NCBI RefSeq assembly: GCF_031755915.1
Contig: NC_083387.1
Location: 6,042,501 to 6,106,500 of the forward strand
Direction of reading: 5' to 3'
Length of the DNA: 64,000 nucleotides
Origin: Ziziphus jujuba
Taxonomy: Eukaryota; Streptophyta; Magnoliopsida; Rosales; Rhamnaceae
The notes under the pieces were generated by a model. The model did no database searches and had not been told where the DNA came from. It saw nothing but the letters and a program-made list of their open reading frames with translations. Numbering within the stretch: the first letter of the stretch is position 1; the number at the start of each line of letters is the position of its first letter. The position numbers and the translations under genes are program-made. Below are positions 1 to 13,800 of the stretch, in pieces.

Positions 1-80
1 GACTTAAACCGACCCAAACTGAACCAAATAGTTCGGGCCGGTCGATTTGGTCAGGCCGTAACTGGTTTTGCCCACTCCTA
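1..80. mobile_element. Right end of a hAT-like non-autonomous element (partial)
   Basis: The first 80 bases are rich in 'ccgaccc', 'gaacc' and 'ggccggtc' words and stop at 'tttgcccactccta'. This resembles the 'cccaccccta' right terminus of the two complete hAT-like elements in this window (25,845-26,961 and 49,817-50,875). It lies in the intron just upstream of the first visible CPN60 exon. The left end is outside the window, so no target duplication can be tested. Confidence 0.45.
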
Positions 81-136
81 GTTATAATGTGATGGAGGAA
101 GAACTACATCTTTTCTTTTCTTTGGTGGATTTATAG

Positions 137-2183
137 GTAATAACTGAAGAACTTGGTTTGAACCTTGACAAAGTTGGACTAGAAATGCTTGGCACTTGCA
201 AAAAGGTGAGACACATGAGGAGTGAATTTATATTCTTGCTTTTCATTGTAAGAAAATTTTCAATTTCATAGTAGAGTATATTTAGTGGAACATTCATTAC
301 AAGATGACCATGGCTTTTCTAAAACTCTGGTTCATAGATAGTTTTCAATACCGAAGAACCAGGTGATTTTTGTTTATTTGCTGTTGTTCTCTCCATTTGT
401 GAAAATAGAAACCTTTGCTCTTGCTTATTTTTGGCTTTGTTATAAACTCATTTGATATGCTGTCATAGATTACGGTATCAAAGGATGACACTGTCATTCT
501 TGATGGAGCTGGTGACAAGAAAAACATTGAAGAAAGATGTGACCAGGTTTATGCTGCTTTTTTTCTTCTTCTTCTCCTTCTCCTCCTCGTTCTTCTTCTT
601 CTTCTTTTTGGTATAGTTTCTTTAACTTTCACAGCAGATTCTGTTGTGTTTGTTAACTGATATATGTTTCTTATGAATTTTTTAGCTGAGGTCAACAATT
701 GAATCAAGCACTTCTGATTATGATAAAGAAAAATTGCAAGAACGGCTTGCAAAGCTTTCTGGTGGTGTTGCTGTCTTAAAGGTTTCCTTCCCTTATGAAG
801 AAATTTATTTACAATTTCTTGTCCTGTCATTTCAGTAAGAGTGACATTTCTATTTTCTTGATTATCTTGCAAGCGTAACAACGCCCATTGAAATATCAAT
901 CTGATCAAAGTCCAGTTTCTTGTAGATTGGGGGAGCTAGCGAAGCGGAAGTTGGTGAGAAGAAGGATAGAGTTACTGACGCTCTAAATGCCACCAAGGCT
1001 GCTGTGGAGGAAGGAATCGTCCCTGGTAAGCTGGTGTTTCTGGAACACAATTGATCTCTCTTCTGTAGGCTGGATTGATCAAGTGGTAAATTTAAGGGTT
1101 GCTTGCATGCAGGTGGTGGTGTTGCACTTCTATATGCCTCCAAGGAACTGGAGAAGTTGCAAACTGCTAACTTTGATCAAAAGATTGGTATCCAGATAAT
1201 CCAGAATGCACTCAAGGTTTACAAGATTTTGTTTTCTATAATTACTCATTTTCTTTTAGAATATTATGCAAAGGCTAATTTCCAGATGTATAGCATTCAG
1301 CTTCAAGCCACTGCATCTTTTGGGATAAATAATTTGTAAAGACTGAAAAATACAAAGAAACATAATGCAAGTTCTTTCTGTTTCACAGAACTTCAGTGAT
1401 GCTGGCTTAAATATGTTTTTTATATGTAGGGAGTGAAGAAATACTAGTTAACTTAGATTGACTATTAAAATCATATAAATTCAGTCTGGAATTTAAAATC
1501 ATGGAATTGGATATAGATCCTCAAGTTTGTTTTGTTTATTTTAGGACATATTGCTTTCATAAGGCATGAGCTTGTTAGGAATCTTCCCATTATGCTTTGC
1601 TGGATGGCAGTGATTTTGCGGTTCTAGCATTTCCTGGAATTTTCATTTTACACTTTAATTTGAGCATTACCCCTCTGCAGATGCCTGTGCATACAATTGC
1701 TTCCAATGCTGGAGTTGAAGGCCCAGTTATTGTTGGCAAGCTGTTGGAGCAGGAAAATCCCGACCTTGGGTATGATGCAGCAAAAGGTTTGTATTTCCCA
1801 AGTTCCAAATGAACAAAAACAGATCAGTGGATGGCATTGGCTGTCAAAATTGTATTTAGATAATTTAAACTTATTACCATCTCTGCTCCTTTCAGGTGAA
1901 TATGTGGACATGATAAAGGCAGGAATTATTGATCCATTGAAAGTTATTAGAACAGCCTTAGTCGACGCTGCAAGGTACTTCATATCACTGTAAAAAACTT
2001 ATGCATATGTTGAGTAATTTTCTTGAGCTTAACATCATGATTCAAGTAATGACTTTATTGTTGTCTTGTTGTGGTAGTGTTTCGTCATTGTTGACTACGA
2101 CTGAGGCAGTTGTTGTCGAACTTCCCAAGGATGAAAATGAAGCCCGTGGAGTGCCACCTGGCATGGGAGGCTTGGATTATTAG
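137..2183 (+). CDS. CPN60: Mitochondrial chaperonin CPN60/HSP60, C-terminal part (last 8 exons; 5' part outside window)
   Basis: Exons read 137-205, 469-546, 686-781, 926-1025, 1113-1216, 1681-1786, 1896-1974 and 2078-2183. All use GT..AG and keep phase, giving about 245 residues before the TAG; full-length family members are about 575. The protein is the group I chaperonin (GroEL type) that folds imported proteins in the mitochondrial matrix with CPN10 and ATP. Evidence is the end of the apical domain ([13 protein letters not shown]), the returning intermediate and equatorial segments, and the chaperonin signature A-x3-E-E-x4-G-G-G across the 1025/1113 junction. The gene ends with [20 protein letters not shown]. 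The tail ends PPGMGGLDY, less Gly-Gly-Met rich than usual. The sequence matches mitochondrial rather than plastid CPN60 types. Exon 1 onward lies upstream of base 1. Confidence 0.95.
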
Positions 2184-2415
2184 AAGTTCCAATACAATAA
2201 TTTTGATTTTGCGGTGTTACCTCTATGCCAATTTTACAAAATATCTACATAAACATGAAAAGAAATTTTGGGTAGGTGATGTTAATTTCTGACCCTGTTT
2301 AGAACCGAGTCTCTAAGTCTGTTTTAAGGCTGAACATCATTGTCATCATTGTGAGAGGCCAGTGCTTAGGAAGGTTTACTACATGTGTAATCTCCTTGCT
2401 ATTTTTTGTCCAATC

Positions 2416-2421
2416 AATAAA
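2416..2421 (+). terminator. Poly(A) signal of CPN60
   Basis: An AATAAA hexamer lies about 230 bases after the CPN60 stop, in a T-rich context with 'ttttgtcc' just upstream. This is a normal position for a plant near-upstream element. Confidence 0.6.
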
Positions 2422-2439
2422 ATTTTCCATGAAGAGTCA

Positions 2440-5400
2440 CTTTATTTAAACAGGTTCTCAGCATTACTTACCCTTTTCGTTTTTGTGTCTTGTCTGGTTA
2501 TGGTGACATACAAATTGGAAAAAAAAAATTTCGTATAGTATTTTGATTTTTTTTTTTTTTTATTGCCCATCTTTCTAGTTCTGTGGCTTGGTACAAGCTA
2601 TTTCAAATATTGGGTTCAAATCCAGCAAAAGGGTGAAGAATAGTGCTAATGGACTGAAAAAGAATGGTAAATTAAATTTACTTGCCAAAAATATATTAAT
2701 GATATTGTGGTTTCGGGTTTATGTATTTGGAAAGATGAAAAAAGTGTAAAGCTTATACAAATGACCAGGACAAATGATGAATATTTTTTATGGGTCGGTT
2801 CCATTGATAAAAGTTAACTGGTAAGGCTCAAGAGGGAGCATTATTAGAGTGAAAACTTGGTTTATACTCTCAGCGCAGCATGGTAAACTAGTTTTTTTTT
2901 TTTATTTTTTTTTATTTTAATGCATATTAAAGAGAAGAATATGCATTAACTTGCCGTTGAAAGTACTATCAAACATTATGACCTTAATGAGGCTTTGAGC
3001 AAATATCAAGCTGTCTCAGAACTACCTAGCTCCAAACCCTAGCACACATGTGAATCAATGTGTATATCCCACACACATCTATGAGAGGGGATTACTTAAT
3101 TTCGGACTACCTGATTTGATTTTTTTTCAATGAAACTTCCATTAACAAAAATAATTAGGGATTGGTACCAAAAAAAAAAAAAAAAGTTTTGTGGAATTCC
3201 CTTCTCGGTTGGAGAGAATTGTTTTTACAAAACTAGTTCAGTTTTAGCAGGGAAAAAAAAAAAAAAGAAAAAAAAAAAGAAAAAAAACTGAAAATGTTGC
3301 ATGGTCAAGGGCTTTTGGAACTTGAGATCAGTGATGCTACTAGAAGATTCCTTTTTGTAGTTACCAAAAGTATAAAAATTTGGCTCTCGGCCTTACTACT
3401 TTCTTCCGTCAGGGTCCTTGTTCGCAGTACACCTAGAAAGAGCATTTTAACATTGTCAACGAGAGAAAGAGCCCAAAAAATAAAAATAAAAATACAGAAA
3501 TAGCCTGAATAATAATTGTCAAAAGACATTATCATTTCTCAGTCACTTCTTTTTTTTTTCTTTTTTTTTTTTTTAATTTTGCGGAAATGCATCTCTGAAT
3601 CAACTTTTTTTTAAAAAAAAATAAATAAATAAAATAAGCATTTCTGAGTCAGTTGCCACGTTGGTTAACACGACTCCACTTAATTTTTTTTTTTTTTTTT
3701 TTTTGGGGGGGGGGGGGGCGCAAAGTCTCAACATAAATTTACAACAAAAATAGACAACCTCTTGTCTTAGTATAAAAAAGAATATAATATCTTGTTGAAG
3801 TACAATCAACGAGTTCGACCCCAACGAATCCCAAAAATGGAATAAAATAATTGAAAATTAATGGAAAAATAGAGTTTTTATGGAGTTGTGGGTTGGAGAG
3901 AATAATTAGTACAAAGCCTCGGCCTTGCTCAGGACCAGAGTACTTGTTTTGGGGCTATCTGTTGATACTTCGTAGGACACCCAAAAGGGAGGCTATCACA
4001 TTTTCAACCACAGAAAGCTTGGATCATTATCCTCAGAACTCAGAACACTCTATCCAAAATGAGTCATTTGCCAACATCTTTTTATTTTTATTTTATTTTT
4101 ATTATTTTTTTTATGGGGAAAACATTTGCCAACATTTTTTTTTTTTTGATTAATTCAAGTCATTTGACAACATTAGTTGCCAACTTTACCTCCAACTTTA
4201 ATTTACAACCAAAAAGAAAAAAAAGGGCATCTTCTATGTTATCAAAATAATGTTCACCAACCAAATATTAATAATAATTCTTATTTATTAGGAATCCCAT
4301 ATCTTTTTATGCATGCCTTCTGTTCAGTTTTATTAATTGGTAAAAAAAAGAAAAGAAAAAAAAAAAAAGAAAATCATGGGGAGGGAAGAGTTTGGTTAAG
4401 CAGCTTTTCAATTCATCTTTTTTTTTTCTTTCTTTTTTATTAAATTAGGTGAAGTCCAATATGAAGTCATTGTCAGTTCAACTACTAGTTTATGTGCTTT
4501 TAGAAAATACGATGTTTGGCTGGCTGTTACTGACAAAAATGTTAGAATGGCGAGGGACTCTACTTTTTTAATTGAAGGTTGTTATTATAGCTTACCCTTT
4601 GCCTTTAAATTATTATTTAATCACTCTATTTAGGTCGAATCATAATTAAATTAATTTTCCAAATAATAATAATCATCATAATTAAATTATTATTATTATT
4701 ATTATTATTCAACTTTGACCCTATAAGTCACTACTATTAAGCCAATAATGTCATTTTCACAAGTTTGATAAAATTATATATGATGGGAATGAGAAAATTA
4801 AAGAAGAAAGTTTTATTATTTCTCATCGTAATCCATATTAATGTAACAATTGTTAGTAAAACAAAATACATCTATCAATTGGTTGTATTTAAGTTTTTTT
4901 ATAAAGTTTTATTATTTCTCATCATAATCCATATTAATGTAACAATTGTTAGTAAAACAAAATACAACTATTAATTGGTTGTATTTAAGTTTTTTTATTT
5001 TTAAATTTAAAAATCCAATATTGAAAATCAACCTTAAAAAAATAATTAATTAATTATTATATAAATAAATAAGTTCCATTGTTACAAAAATACACACACC
5101 TATATATATATAAATATATATATTAAAAAAGATTACTTTAATGGTAAATCTCTCGCATGTACCCAACTTTATTTTATTCGTAATATTGCATTTGATTATT
5201 GACAAATAAATTTACATTCCACCTGATTAACAGAAGCAAAAAAGGGATGACATAGTGACATTGTTGTAAGCAACTTTTTTCTCAATCATCAGTGCCAAAT
5301 AAAATTTTTATAAAGAAAAAAGGTCGTTGGAGAAGTTTGACCTTTACCAGTGGTTTTGGAGCCAATAATTTTCAATCTTTTCTTAGGGAGATAGTCCTTT

Positions 5401-8400
5401 GTTGAAAGACTTGGAGACAATAAAAAAGCTAAGGAACAACCAAGCTAATGTGGGCAAGACCCCACCTGGTAAGCACTTATTAAAGGCAAAGTAGTGGTTG
5501 AGGAGGTAAGATAAAGTGGGTCACACCCCCCGCATGGAATCCAAATGTCGGTTAACCGGCCAACATGGCACGCTAATTCTTTGCCACGTCTGCACGCCTT
5601 ACGATGCCCTCTTTATTGTGCCCTCCTGGTAAGTTTATTATGCCCATTTTTCTATTGGCTTCTATCCTACGTCTCTGCTTCTATTTTACTTCTTTGTGCT
5701 CTTTTTATGCATCTTTCTGCCTAGTTACCACTTGCTTTTATTATTTTTTAGAAATTTTTATGCTTTTTTTCCAAATATTTTATATGCACTTAGCCTAAGT
5801 GAGAAGATTAAACTTAAAAGTTCAAACATCTTAAAAATAACATGGATATTAATTTCTTAAATAAACACACACACATATATATATATATATGTAATATGCA
5901 AGCCGTGTCTCTTAATTAGGAGACATCCTAAGAGTAAAATCCATTTCAATTTACCACAAAAGTTTTGTCTCATTCACCAATTAAGTATTTATTTCCCAAA
6001 AAGAAATCTATTATCTCAAAAATAAAAATAAAAACACATTAATAAATATCTTAAAATGTTTAAGGGTCATTTCTTAGGGTCATTTCTTTACAATCAAGTA
6101 TGTTATCCTTACACGACAGTAACAACCAATGATTCTAAACTTGAATATTATAAACTCTTTATTTACTTAGGAAAGCATGCGTTAATGAAGGTTCCAAACT
6201 TCCACATAGTGGGAGAAAAGTTAAAAAAGGTAAAGGAATAAATAAGATGACTGTTGGTTGGATGAGGGGACAATACCTATGTGGGAACAATAGAATGATT
6301 TTGCTGTGCCTGCAGGTTCATGTTCACCACCCACTGACTCACCATAAAAACTGGACTTATTTATACCCAGATTCCACACCCGAATGATCAGTAAATTAGC
6401 ATCAGTCTTCCACAACACCTTATACTTACTCGGCCCCACTTCATCAGCCAATCAACTAGACTTGTTTTTACTACAATATTTAGATACTTTCTCGCAGCCA
6501 ATTTAAAAGGAAAAAAAATTATATATATACATAAAATTATGTACCTCCAATATTGTTATTTCCCTATATTGTCTCTATATGTTGACAAATTTAGGTAATT
6601 GTAATTTTGGAAGGACGTGCTAGCTAATTTTAGAAGCCAAATATAGAGTATTAATTTGCAATCAACTTGGCCTATTCAGGATCTAAAAATTATGATTAGT
6701 GATTATTGTTCAAAATGGAATGTTTAAGAAACGATTTTAATTGAGTTAAATTAATTTTAAATGAGTTATGAGTACGTATGTCAAAGTCAAATATACAGTT
6801 CCGAGAGATAAATGAGAGAGAGAATTGAACCCTCGCTATCACTAGTAATTAAAATAAAGGACCACTAAGTATATGCTATTAATTTGGTCGTGCTTTTAGA
6901 AAGGTCTTGCTGTATCCCCATAATGTAAACATTATTTTCATTGCATGGAAAAAATGATAAATATTGATATAAGATATATGCTTGGAATCGTAGATTTTTC
7001 TATAGTTATCTTTGTCTTAACATACCAGCTGAAATCATCATGTGACATAGAAAATAAAAGAGAATCTAGAAAAAAAGGTATATATAACTAAAATTTAAAT
7101 AATTTTTGGGAGAGAAGGACAAAGATCTTTTATCATCATTTGCATTCGATCAATAATAAAATTTTACTTTTATTTAATTTATTTTATTTCTATATTAATT
7201 TAAATAATGTAATATCACTCCAATAGTGAATTCGGATGAAGACGAAAGGAGGAAAAAAAATAAAAAAAATCCAAATGTATCGGGATAAAAGTTGTGGGCA
7301 TAGCTTTGTAGATGGTGAAATGGAGAAAGCCTCCATTCAATGTAACCCAATAATTAAAAACGGAGAAAAGGATCATCTCCGAATCAATGTAGTCCAATGA
7401 TCCAAAAAGAAAGGAAAAAAAAACGGAATCTCCTTTCTTTTAATGAAGACTTTTCTATTTTCATCTTTACTTATTCTTTTATTATTATTATTGTTATTAT
7501 TTTGAGACCTACAAAAAAAAAATCTCATAAATATAAAGAAATAAAATTTTAAAACTGAAAAATTACATCTTATAAATATAATATAATTATTGAAATCGAT
7601 ATTAAAAGTAAAAAAAGAAAGAAAAAAAAAAGTACATAGAAATAGGATAAAAGTAAATGAAATAAGGAGGAGAATCTAGGTCGTTGAGGGTCTACGGGAA
7701 GTTCGATGTGGAAATTAGTTGAATTTACAATTTGGACAACGACCTTTTGGTGCAAGTGGAAGAAGTTGCCCTCCCTTTTAAGCTGGCGCGTATAGCCGTA
7801 CATTCGACTCCAAACCTCAAACACATGTAGGGACGGCTTAATTTATTATATTTTTTTAGCTAATCTTCTTTTATTTTATTTCTTTTGAGTGGGAAAAAAA
7901 AAAAAAAAACCGACTTTATTTGTCCAAAGTTAAAATGTAATAAATTTACTTTAGGAGACAGTTTACCGTTAATTGTCATTTTCCTAATAAAGCTAATCGC
8001 ACTGGGTTGCTGTCAATCTATTTTAACATATAGATGGAACTTGACAATCATCAAATTTATTATTTATTTTATAACTATTAAAAGCTAATCTCTATTTAAT
8101 TTTATTATTATTTTTGTATCAGAATTTACCCCCTTAATCCCCCATCAACCACCAAATTCCACAACAAATCTATTTGTCACTTAATGCAAACATTATCAGC
8201 GTTTTAAAACAACCAAATCATGTAAAGTCATAAACAAGGTCAACACTTTCAATATTATCATCATTTTATATATCAAATTTTAATTCAAACATTTAATTTT
8301 ATTATTTTTTATAAAATTTTCAAAATAAATTATTTAAATTACTATTTAATATATAATTTCTATTTATAATCATTCAGTAAATAGTCTTTTTCATATTTAT

Positions 8401-8971
8401 TACTCCTTCCTGGCAATTTAATACAGTGAGATTCCAGTCAACAAAATAAATGAGTTTATTTATTTGGAGTTGATAAGGTGATATTCATTCACTTCTTATA
8501 GGCTAGAGATATAATTTTTTAAAAATAAAATAATAGGGAGAGAAGGATGGTCGTTGACAAGATGAATGAATACGGTCTAATTGTATATAAAGTAGAAGAT
8601 GGTTGATAGGAACGTACACAATGACCACTCGTTTTGTAATCATTATAAATTTAGTTATTTATTTTTATTAACATATATATTCAATTATAAAGCAAGCAAA
8701 TAACGTAAAATTATATTAGAAATTTGTCAGCGTATGGTCTTAAGTTTATTTCAAGGTCATCTTTCATCTTTTGTTTTTTTAAACCACTAGAATGGATAAT
8801 TTTACTTTCCAAATCATAATACTTTTTGTCATTTGTGCCATAAAGCCTGAAAAATGAATTAGTGGTAAATCCTTCATATTTATATTATTGTGGCTATATG
8901 GATTATACTTGTAATCTTGATAATATATAGATATATATATACACTAATAATATATATATATATATATAATT
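2440..8971. other. AT-rich intergenic region, no supported gene
   Basis: About 6.5 kb between CPN60 and the PIF1-like gene. It holds many homopolymer A/T runs, TA repeats (5101-5125, 5872-5892), a (TTA)n run near 4690-4710 and a 'gggggggggggg' run near 3705-3718. Open frames are short, low-complexity and without family resemblance. A 96-bp tandem duplication is listed separately. I see no tRNA or transposase. Confidence 0.6.
4807..4997. repeat. Tandem duplication, 96-bp unit x2
   Basis: The segment starting 'aaagttttattatttctcat' at 4807 recurs at 4903 and runs on to 'gtatttaagtttttt' near 4997. A few substitutions separate the copies (for example 'catcgtaatcc' versus 'catcataatcc'). It is AT-rich and without coding content. 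Confidence 0.85.
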
Positions 8972-9055
8972 TTATGATACAGATCATATCTCAATTGATA
9001 TATTTTTTTTTTATTTTCAAAATTCATCAATTTAGATATGATTCGCACTATGTAA
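8972..9055. repeat. Short fold-back (imperfect inverted repeat)
   Basis: The left arm near 8973-9000 (containing 'gatcatatctcaattgat') is the approximate reverse complement of the right arm 9026-9054 (containing 'atcaatttagatatgattc'). The T-rich loop is about 25 bases. TA repeats flank it on both sides. It may be a MITE remnant; no target duplication is clear. Confidence 0.5.
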
Positions 9056-10618
9056 GTGTGTATATATATAAATATATATATGAAACCTCAAAATCCACAA
9101 CATTGCTTTGGTAGATTATTTTGTTTTTGTTCTCGTAAGTTTAATTCAACCAAACAATTCTCTAATAAATCTGATAAAATGAGTCATTGCATTATGAAAA
9201 AATAAAAAATAAAATAGTTTTAAATTAAAGTTATAGTTTATGTATTCAATTTTTTTTCAAATTAATCTAATAAAATGCATAATTAAACTAATTGTTAAGA
9301 AAAAGATATAATATTAATTCAATGGACAATATAAAAAAAAAATTTATACTTTGTGGGTTAAAGTATGAAATATACTATAATTCATGAACTGAAATGCAAT
9401 GCTCAAAAATAAAACTATAGTTACATATTCATGTAATTTTATAAACAATCATATAACTTTAGAGTTAAATTAGATACGTTATGTCATGTCAATAATATGA
9501 TAAGGTGGTAATATGTTGATGTTTCATATGCAATCATGAGACAATCAAAATTCGAGATGGATAATTCTAAACATAAAAAAAAAAAAAATGGATGATAAAA
9601 TTGTTCCATGATTGAAGTTCTTAAAAAGAAACTTTATTAAAGTAATTTGGTTTATATGAAAAATGGCATAACGTCTTATGTATATAAATAATCCAATCAT
9701 TAAAATCTCAATCCCTTGGGACAACTAGGATTGGTGATACCCTGAATTTCTGGATTTGATCAGACATCAACAAAGGCTCATGAATATTTTAACTTTTAAC
9801 TTTAAATGGGTTTAGAAATAAAAGATATGCAATTAACAGCCTCCAAATATTCTATAACGCCTTTTTTTTTTTTTTGTGGTAGTTATAATGCTTTCGTTGT
9901 ATGAACAGGAATTGTACTATTTCATAATTTTCTTTTATGATAGTAAAGACTTATATTTCATGTTTTTTGGAACAATAATTTTGATTTGGAATGTTGATTA
10001 AAAATGAATTACTATATAATGAGTAATAAATTAAACAATATTGATTTAATTAGTAAACTATCTATATTTATCTACATTTATGATTAAAAAGTATAAAGGA
10101 AATTATTGTACGCAATAAGTTATAAATTTGATCATAATTTGTGGAAAAAAAAAAAAAATCGTGAAAGAGACTACTTAGGCATTGGGCAGAAAGATACATA
10201 CCGTCAAAACTTAAAATTCGTCTTTTAGTTTCACAATATTCGGAGAGAGAGAGAGAGAGAGAAAGGCCTTATCTTGGACTGCTATGCGCAATAGACATTA
10301 ATCCACAAGGCAAAGAACGAAAGAGAGCAACATAAACAGCCAACACATAAATCTTCTGAAAAAACCAAAAAAAGAAAAAAAGAAAAAGAAAAAAGAAATC
10401 TCAATTTCCCATCACTCCCCCTCCTCGCAATCCAATCCCCCCTCTTCCCGGAGAAAACACTTCCAGCCAACACCACAACACAAAATAAAACAAAAAAAAA
10501 AAAAAAAAAAACGGAGCTATTTCATTTCATTTCAGCTATTACTCACAACAATCGTACTCCGACGACATCCGTAATTTTTTTTTTTTTGTTTGTTTCTTAT
10601 ATGATTACTTTTTTCTCT
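9056..10618. other. Upstream region of the PIF1-like gene
   Basis: AT-rich to about 10.2 kb, then a (GA)n tract at 10,242-10,261 and C/A-rich sequence at 10,380-10,480, which may be promoter-proximal. I saw no G-box (CACGTG) by eye. The only longer open frame (minus, 10,282-10,476) is low-complexity Phe/Ser/Leu and is not supported as a gene. Confidence 0.5.
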
Positions 10619-10842
10619 CTATATAAAATATATATATTTATGTCGTCTTTGCATCCACAGCAACATCCACTCCATAATCACTTGGGTGAGTTTCAGCTTC
10701 AACTTTGAACTCTCCTTTCATCAAACTCTTACTAATATATATATATATATATATAATTTTTTTTTTCTGTGGAAAAAATGATTTTGTTTTGTTTTGTTTT
10801 TTTTTTTTTTTAATTTAGATTGTCTAGTATTAAAATAGGAAG
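10619..10842 (+). promoter_or_regulatory. Inferred TATA box, 5' UTR and 5'-UTR intron of the PIF1-like gene
   Basis: 'ctatataaaata' at 10,619-10,630 is a good TATA box. About 30 bases later comes a non-AT-rich leader ending at 10,685. A consensus donor 'gtgagt' starts at 10,686. Acceptors at 10,818 ('aatttag') or 10,827 ('gtctag') would join the leader to the short segment before the ATG at 10,843. The intron is inferred from splice-site quality and base composition only. Confidence 0.5.
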
Positions 10843-13800
10843 ATGAATCACTGTGTTCCTGATTTCGAAATGGAGGACGATTACCCAATCCCCTCATCTT
10901 CTGGACTCACTAGACCCAGAAAATCCCCACTGTAAGCTTTCCAAATAGCTTCACCTTTTTCCTCTATTATCCACCTTTCGTTTTTCATTAAAAGAAGGAA
11001 TCGTGATTGATTTCTGAGCTTGTTTCTTTTTAATTTTTTTTTTTTTAAAAAAAAACAGGCCAGACAACGATATCATGGAGCTGTTGTGGCAAAACGGCCA
11101 GGTTGTGATGCAGAGCCAAAACCAGAGGTCTAACAGAAAAATTTCACCAGCCACCAAATACGACACCGTAATCCCCGCCGACATAGAGATCAGGTCGTCC
11201 TCCCAAGGACAAGTCCATGGGACCGCCACTCAACACCATCACCAGCCTCAACACCAACACCAACACCAACAACAACTATTTATGCAGGAAGACGAAATGG
11301 CCTCGTGGCTCCACTACCCTCTCGTCGACGACTCTTCTCTGGACCACAATTTCTGCTCCGACCTCCTCTATCCAACCTCCTGCGTTAACACAGCCAACTC
11401 TGCCCCCCTTCCCGTTCGGACGCCTCCTCATGTTTCCGATGTTCGGCCGGCGACGATGCCACCCTCATATGCCCCGAGGCCTCCGATACCTCCTCCGGGC
11501 AGGATTGAACCGGAGTCGAAATTGCAGAGTTTTCAGCAATTATCATCGAGGAACAAGGCGCCGAGGCTTGAATCCAGGCCTTCCTCATCGAAGAGCGTTA
11601 TGAAGGAATCGACGGTGGTAGATTCCAGTGATACGCCGGCGGTTGGCCAACGGTCGCAGCTTATGGAGATGATGAGGAGGAACTCGGCGGAGTTGTCGAA
11701 CGCTAATTTGAGGTGCGGGACCGTCAGCGGCGGAGGAGGAGTGGCGGCTACGACGTCGTCTGGCGGTGGGAAGGATTTGGTGACGTGTGATATGACGGTG
11801 ACATCATCTCCCGGCGGCTCGAGTGCCAGCGCGGAGCTGATTGTAGCGGCTCAGAAGCCGCCAGCTGCTGAGGATCGGAAGCGCAAAGGAAGAGAAGGCG
11901 ACGACACTGAGTGCTGTCAGAGCGAGGTGAGTGAGTCCATTAATGAGTCGATTTCCCAATTCTCTCTGTCTTTTCCAATGTGTTGTCGTCTGTCCTCGTC
12001 TAACGTGCGCAGGGGGGGTGTGACGTTGGTAAGCGTGAGGACCCCTAGGATAGATATCCAACTTTCGGTGCATGTTAGCACCTTTTTTTGGCATTTTCTA
12101 TAGGTAAGCCCCGTCACACCAGTCACTCCAATCTTCTGCCTTACAAGTGGCACCTTTTGCTTACGTCATGTTGCCACATGTATGGTTGGAAAAGCACATG
12201 TTTATGATGAACAAACCTTAAATAGATGATGATTGGTGGATGATTAGGTTGCAACAACTTACATAATCTCGCAGTATATATATATTTGGAATGAATATTC
12301 ATTTATGGCTTTAACGGCGCGTTTTACGACACACTGCTTTCCTTTTGGACATTTTTTAGTGTTTGAGGCTGCTTTCTTTCTAATACTAGTAATTTGTCAA
12401 TTTCTGTTACTTTATTGATTAATTATTCTTTTTGGTAATCGCATGATTTGTGTGAGTGTTTTTGTTTTTTTTTTGCCCTTTTTGGAATTGGAAAACACTT
12501 CCATTTGGATTCACTAATGAAGTGGATAATTTATTAAAACATTAAAAGAAGCACTATAACCAATAGGAGTAGAGGCTGCAGATGCTTTATGTTGTGGGAT
12601 AGATAATCTTTTTATTTATTTATTTATTTTTTTGGGGGAATATTAAAGGTAAGAGGGTTTCAAACTTTAAAATTTTTCTGCAAAAGTAATAACTTTTCTA
12701 TTAGACTATTTTTAGGGACGATATAAATGACAAGTAGTTACATTTTCTCTACAGTTTTGTTGTGTTGAATGTGCTCTTTTGTAGTAAGAAAACATTCTAT
12801 TTCGGCAGGTGTCTATACCTTAGTATGTTCTGAATATCAATATTGGGAATAATTCAAGGATCTTTGTTAACCAAGTGAAACCTTATTCAGTCTGATTGAT
12901 GGGGAATGCCATGTAATTTGAGTGCAAGCTTTACAGAATTACAAAAAACCAAAACAATGAAGTGTACTATGTTTTTTTGTAACATTGATCTATTTGTGAT
13001 GGTTAGGATCTGTCCTGCTTCTTCCTTCTTCACATACTTTTGTTTATCTGTTTACTTTTTATTCCTTTTACCTACTTAAAGTACTTTTTCTTTTTCCCCT
13101 AATTGTGAAAGGATGTTGACTTTGAATCTGCTGAGGGAAAGAAGCGAGAACGTTCAACGTCTACGAAACGATCTCGTGCTGCTGAGGTCCACAATCTCTC
13201 TGAAAGGGTCTGTGTTCTACTTGGATTCTAAATTTGTTGATATCTTATTTGTGTGTTCCGGTAAGTGTGGGTGCATGAGTATGAGCCGGTGCATGTGCAT
13301 GTGTAGTTTTGTTTCTTCAAATTGTGAATTGTTGTATGCTTGTGCAGAGACGTCGAGATAGGATAAACGAAAAGATGAGAGCTCTGCAAGAACTCATACC
13401 TCGTTGCAACAAGGTTGTCGTACACATAAAATTTATCATATTGATTTTTCCTAAGTATTGTGGTACTGTTTTTTGCATTAGATGTTACTTACATATATGG
13501 TGTTGTTCATAGTTTTATCATTTGTTTATTTATGTATGTTTTCTGGATTTCAGTCTGATAAAGCTTCGATGCTGGACGAGGCAATAGAGTACTTGAAATC
13601 GCTCCAATTGCAAGTGCAGGTATATTACTTTTTTTTTTTTTTTTGTTTCCCCTGATACTCTGTCTTGTCATTTTTTTTTTTTTTTCTTTTTCTTGTTTAT
13701 GATGGTAGGGAAGATTCTAGATGTATGGCTGCCTTGTTGAATGAAAATCTCAATGTTAACTAAAGTAATTAAAAGTGTGATTAGCAGAGTTGTTGAAAAA

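Noticed and set aside
549..908. Minus-strand frame rich in Arg/Lys over CPN60 introns and exons
   Set aside because: It is the antisense of CPN60 exons and a CTT/CTC-rich intron; the Arg run is a low-complexity artefact.
11927..12103. Extension of the PIF1-like exon 2 frame past 11,926
   Set aside because: A consensus donor 'gtgagt' follows GAG at 11,926, and exon 3 at 13,112 restores the PIF1 sequence in phase; the extension is intron.
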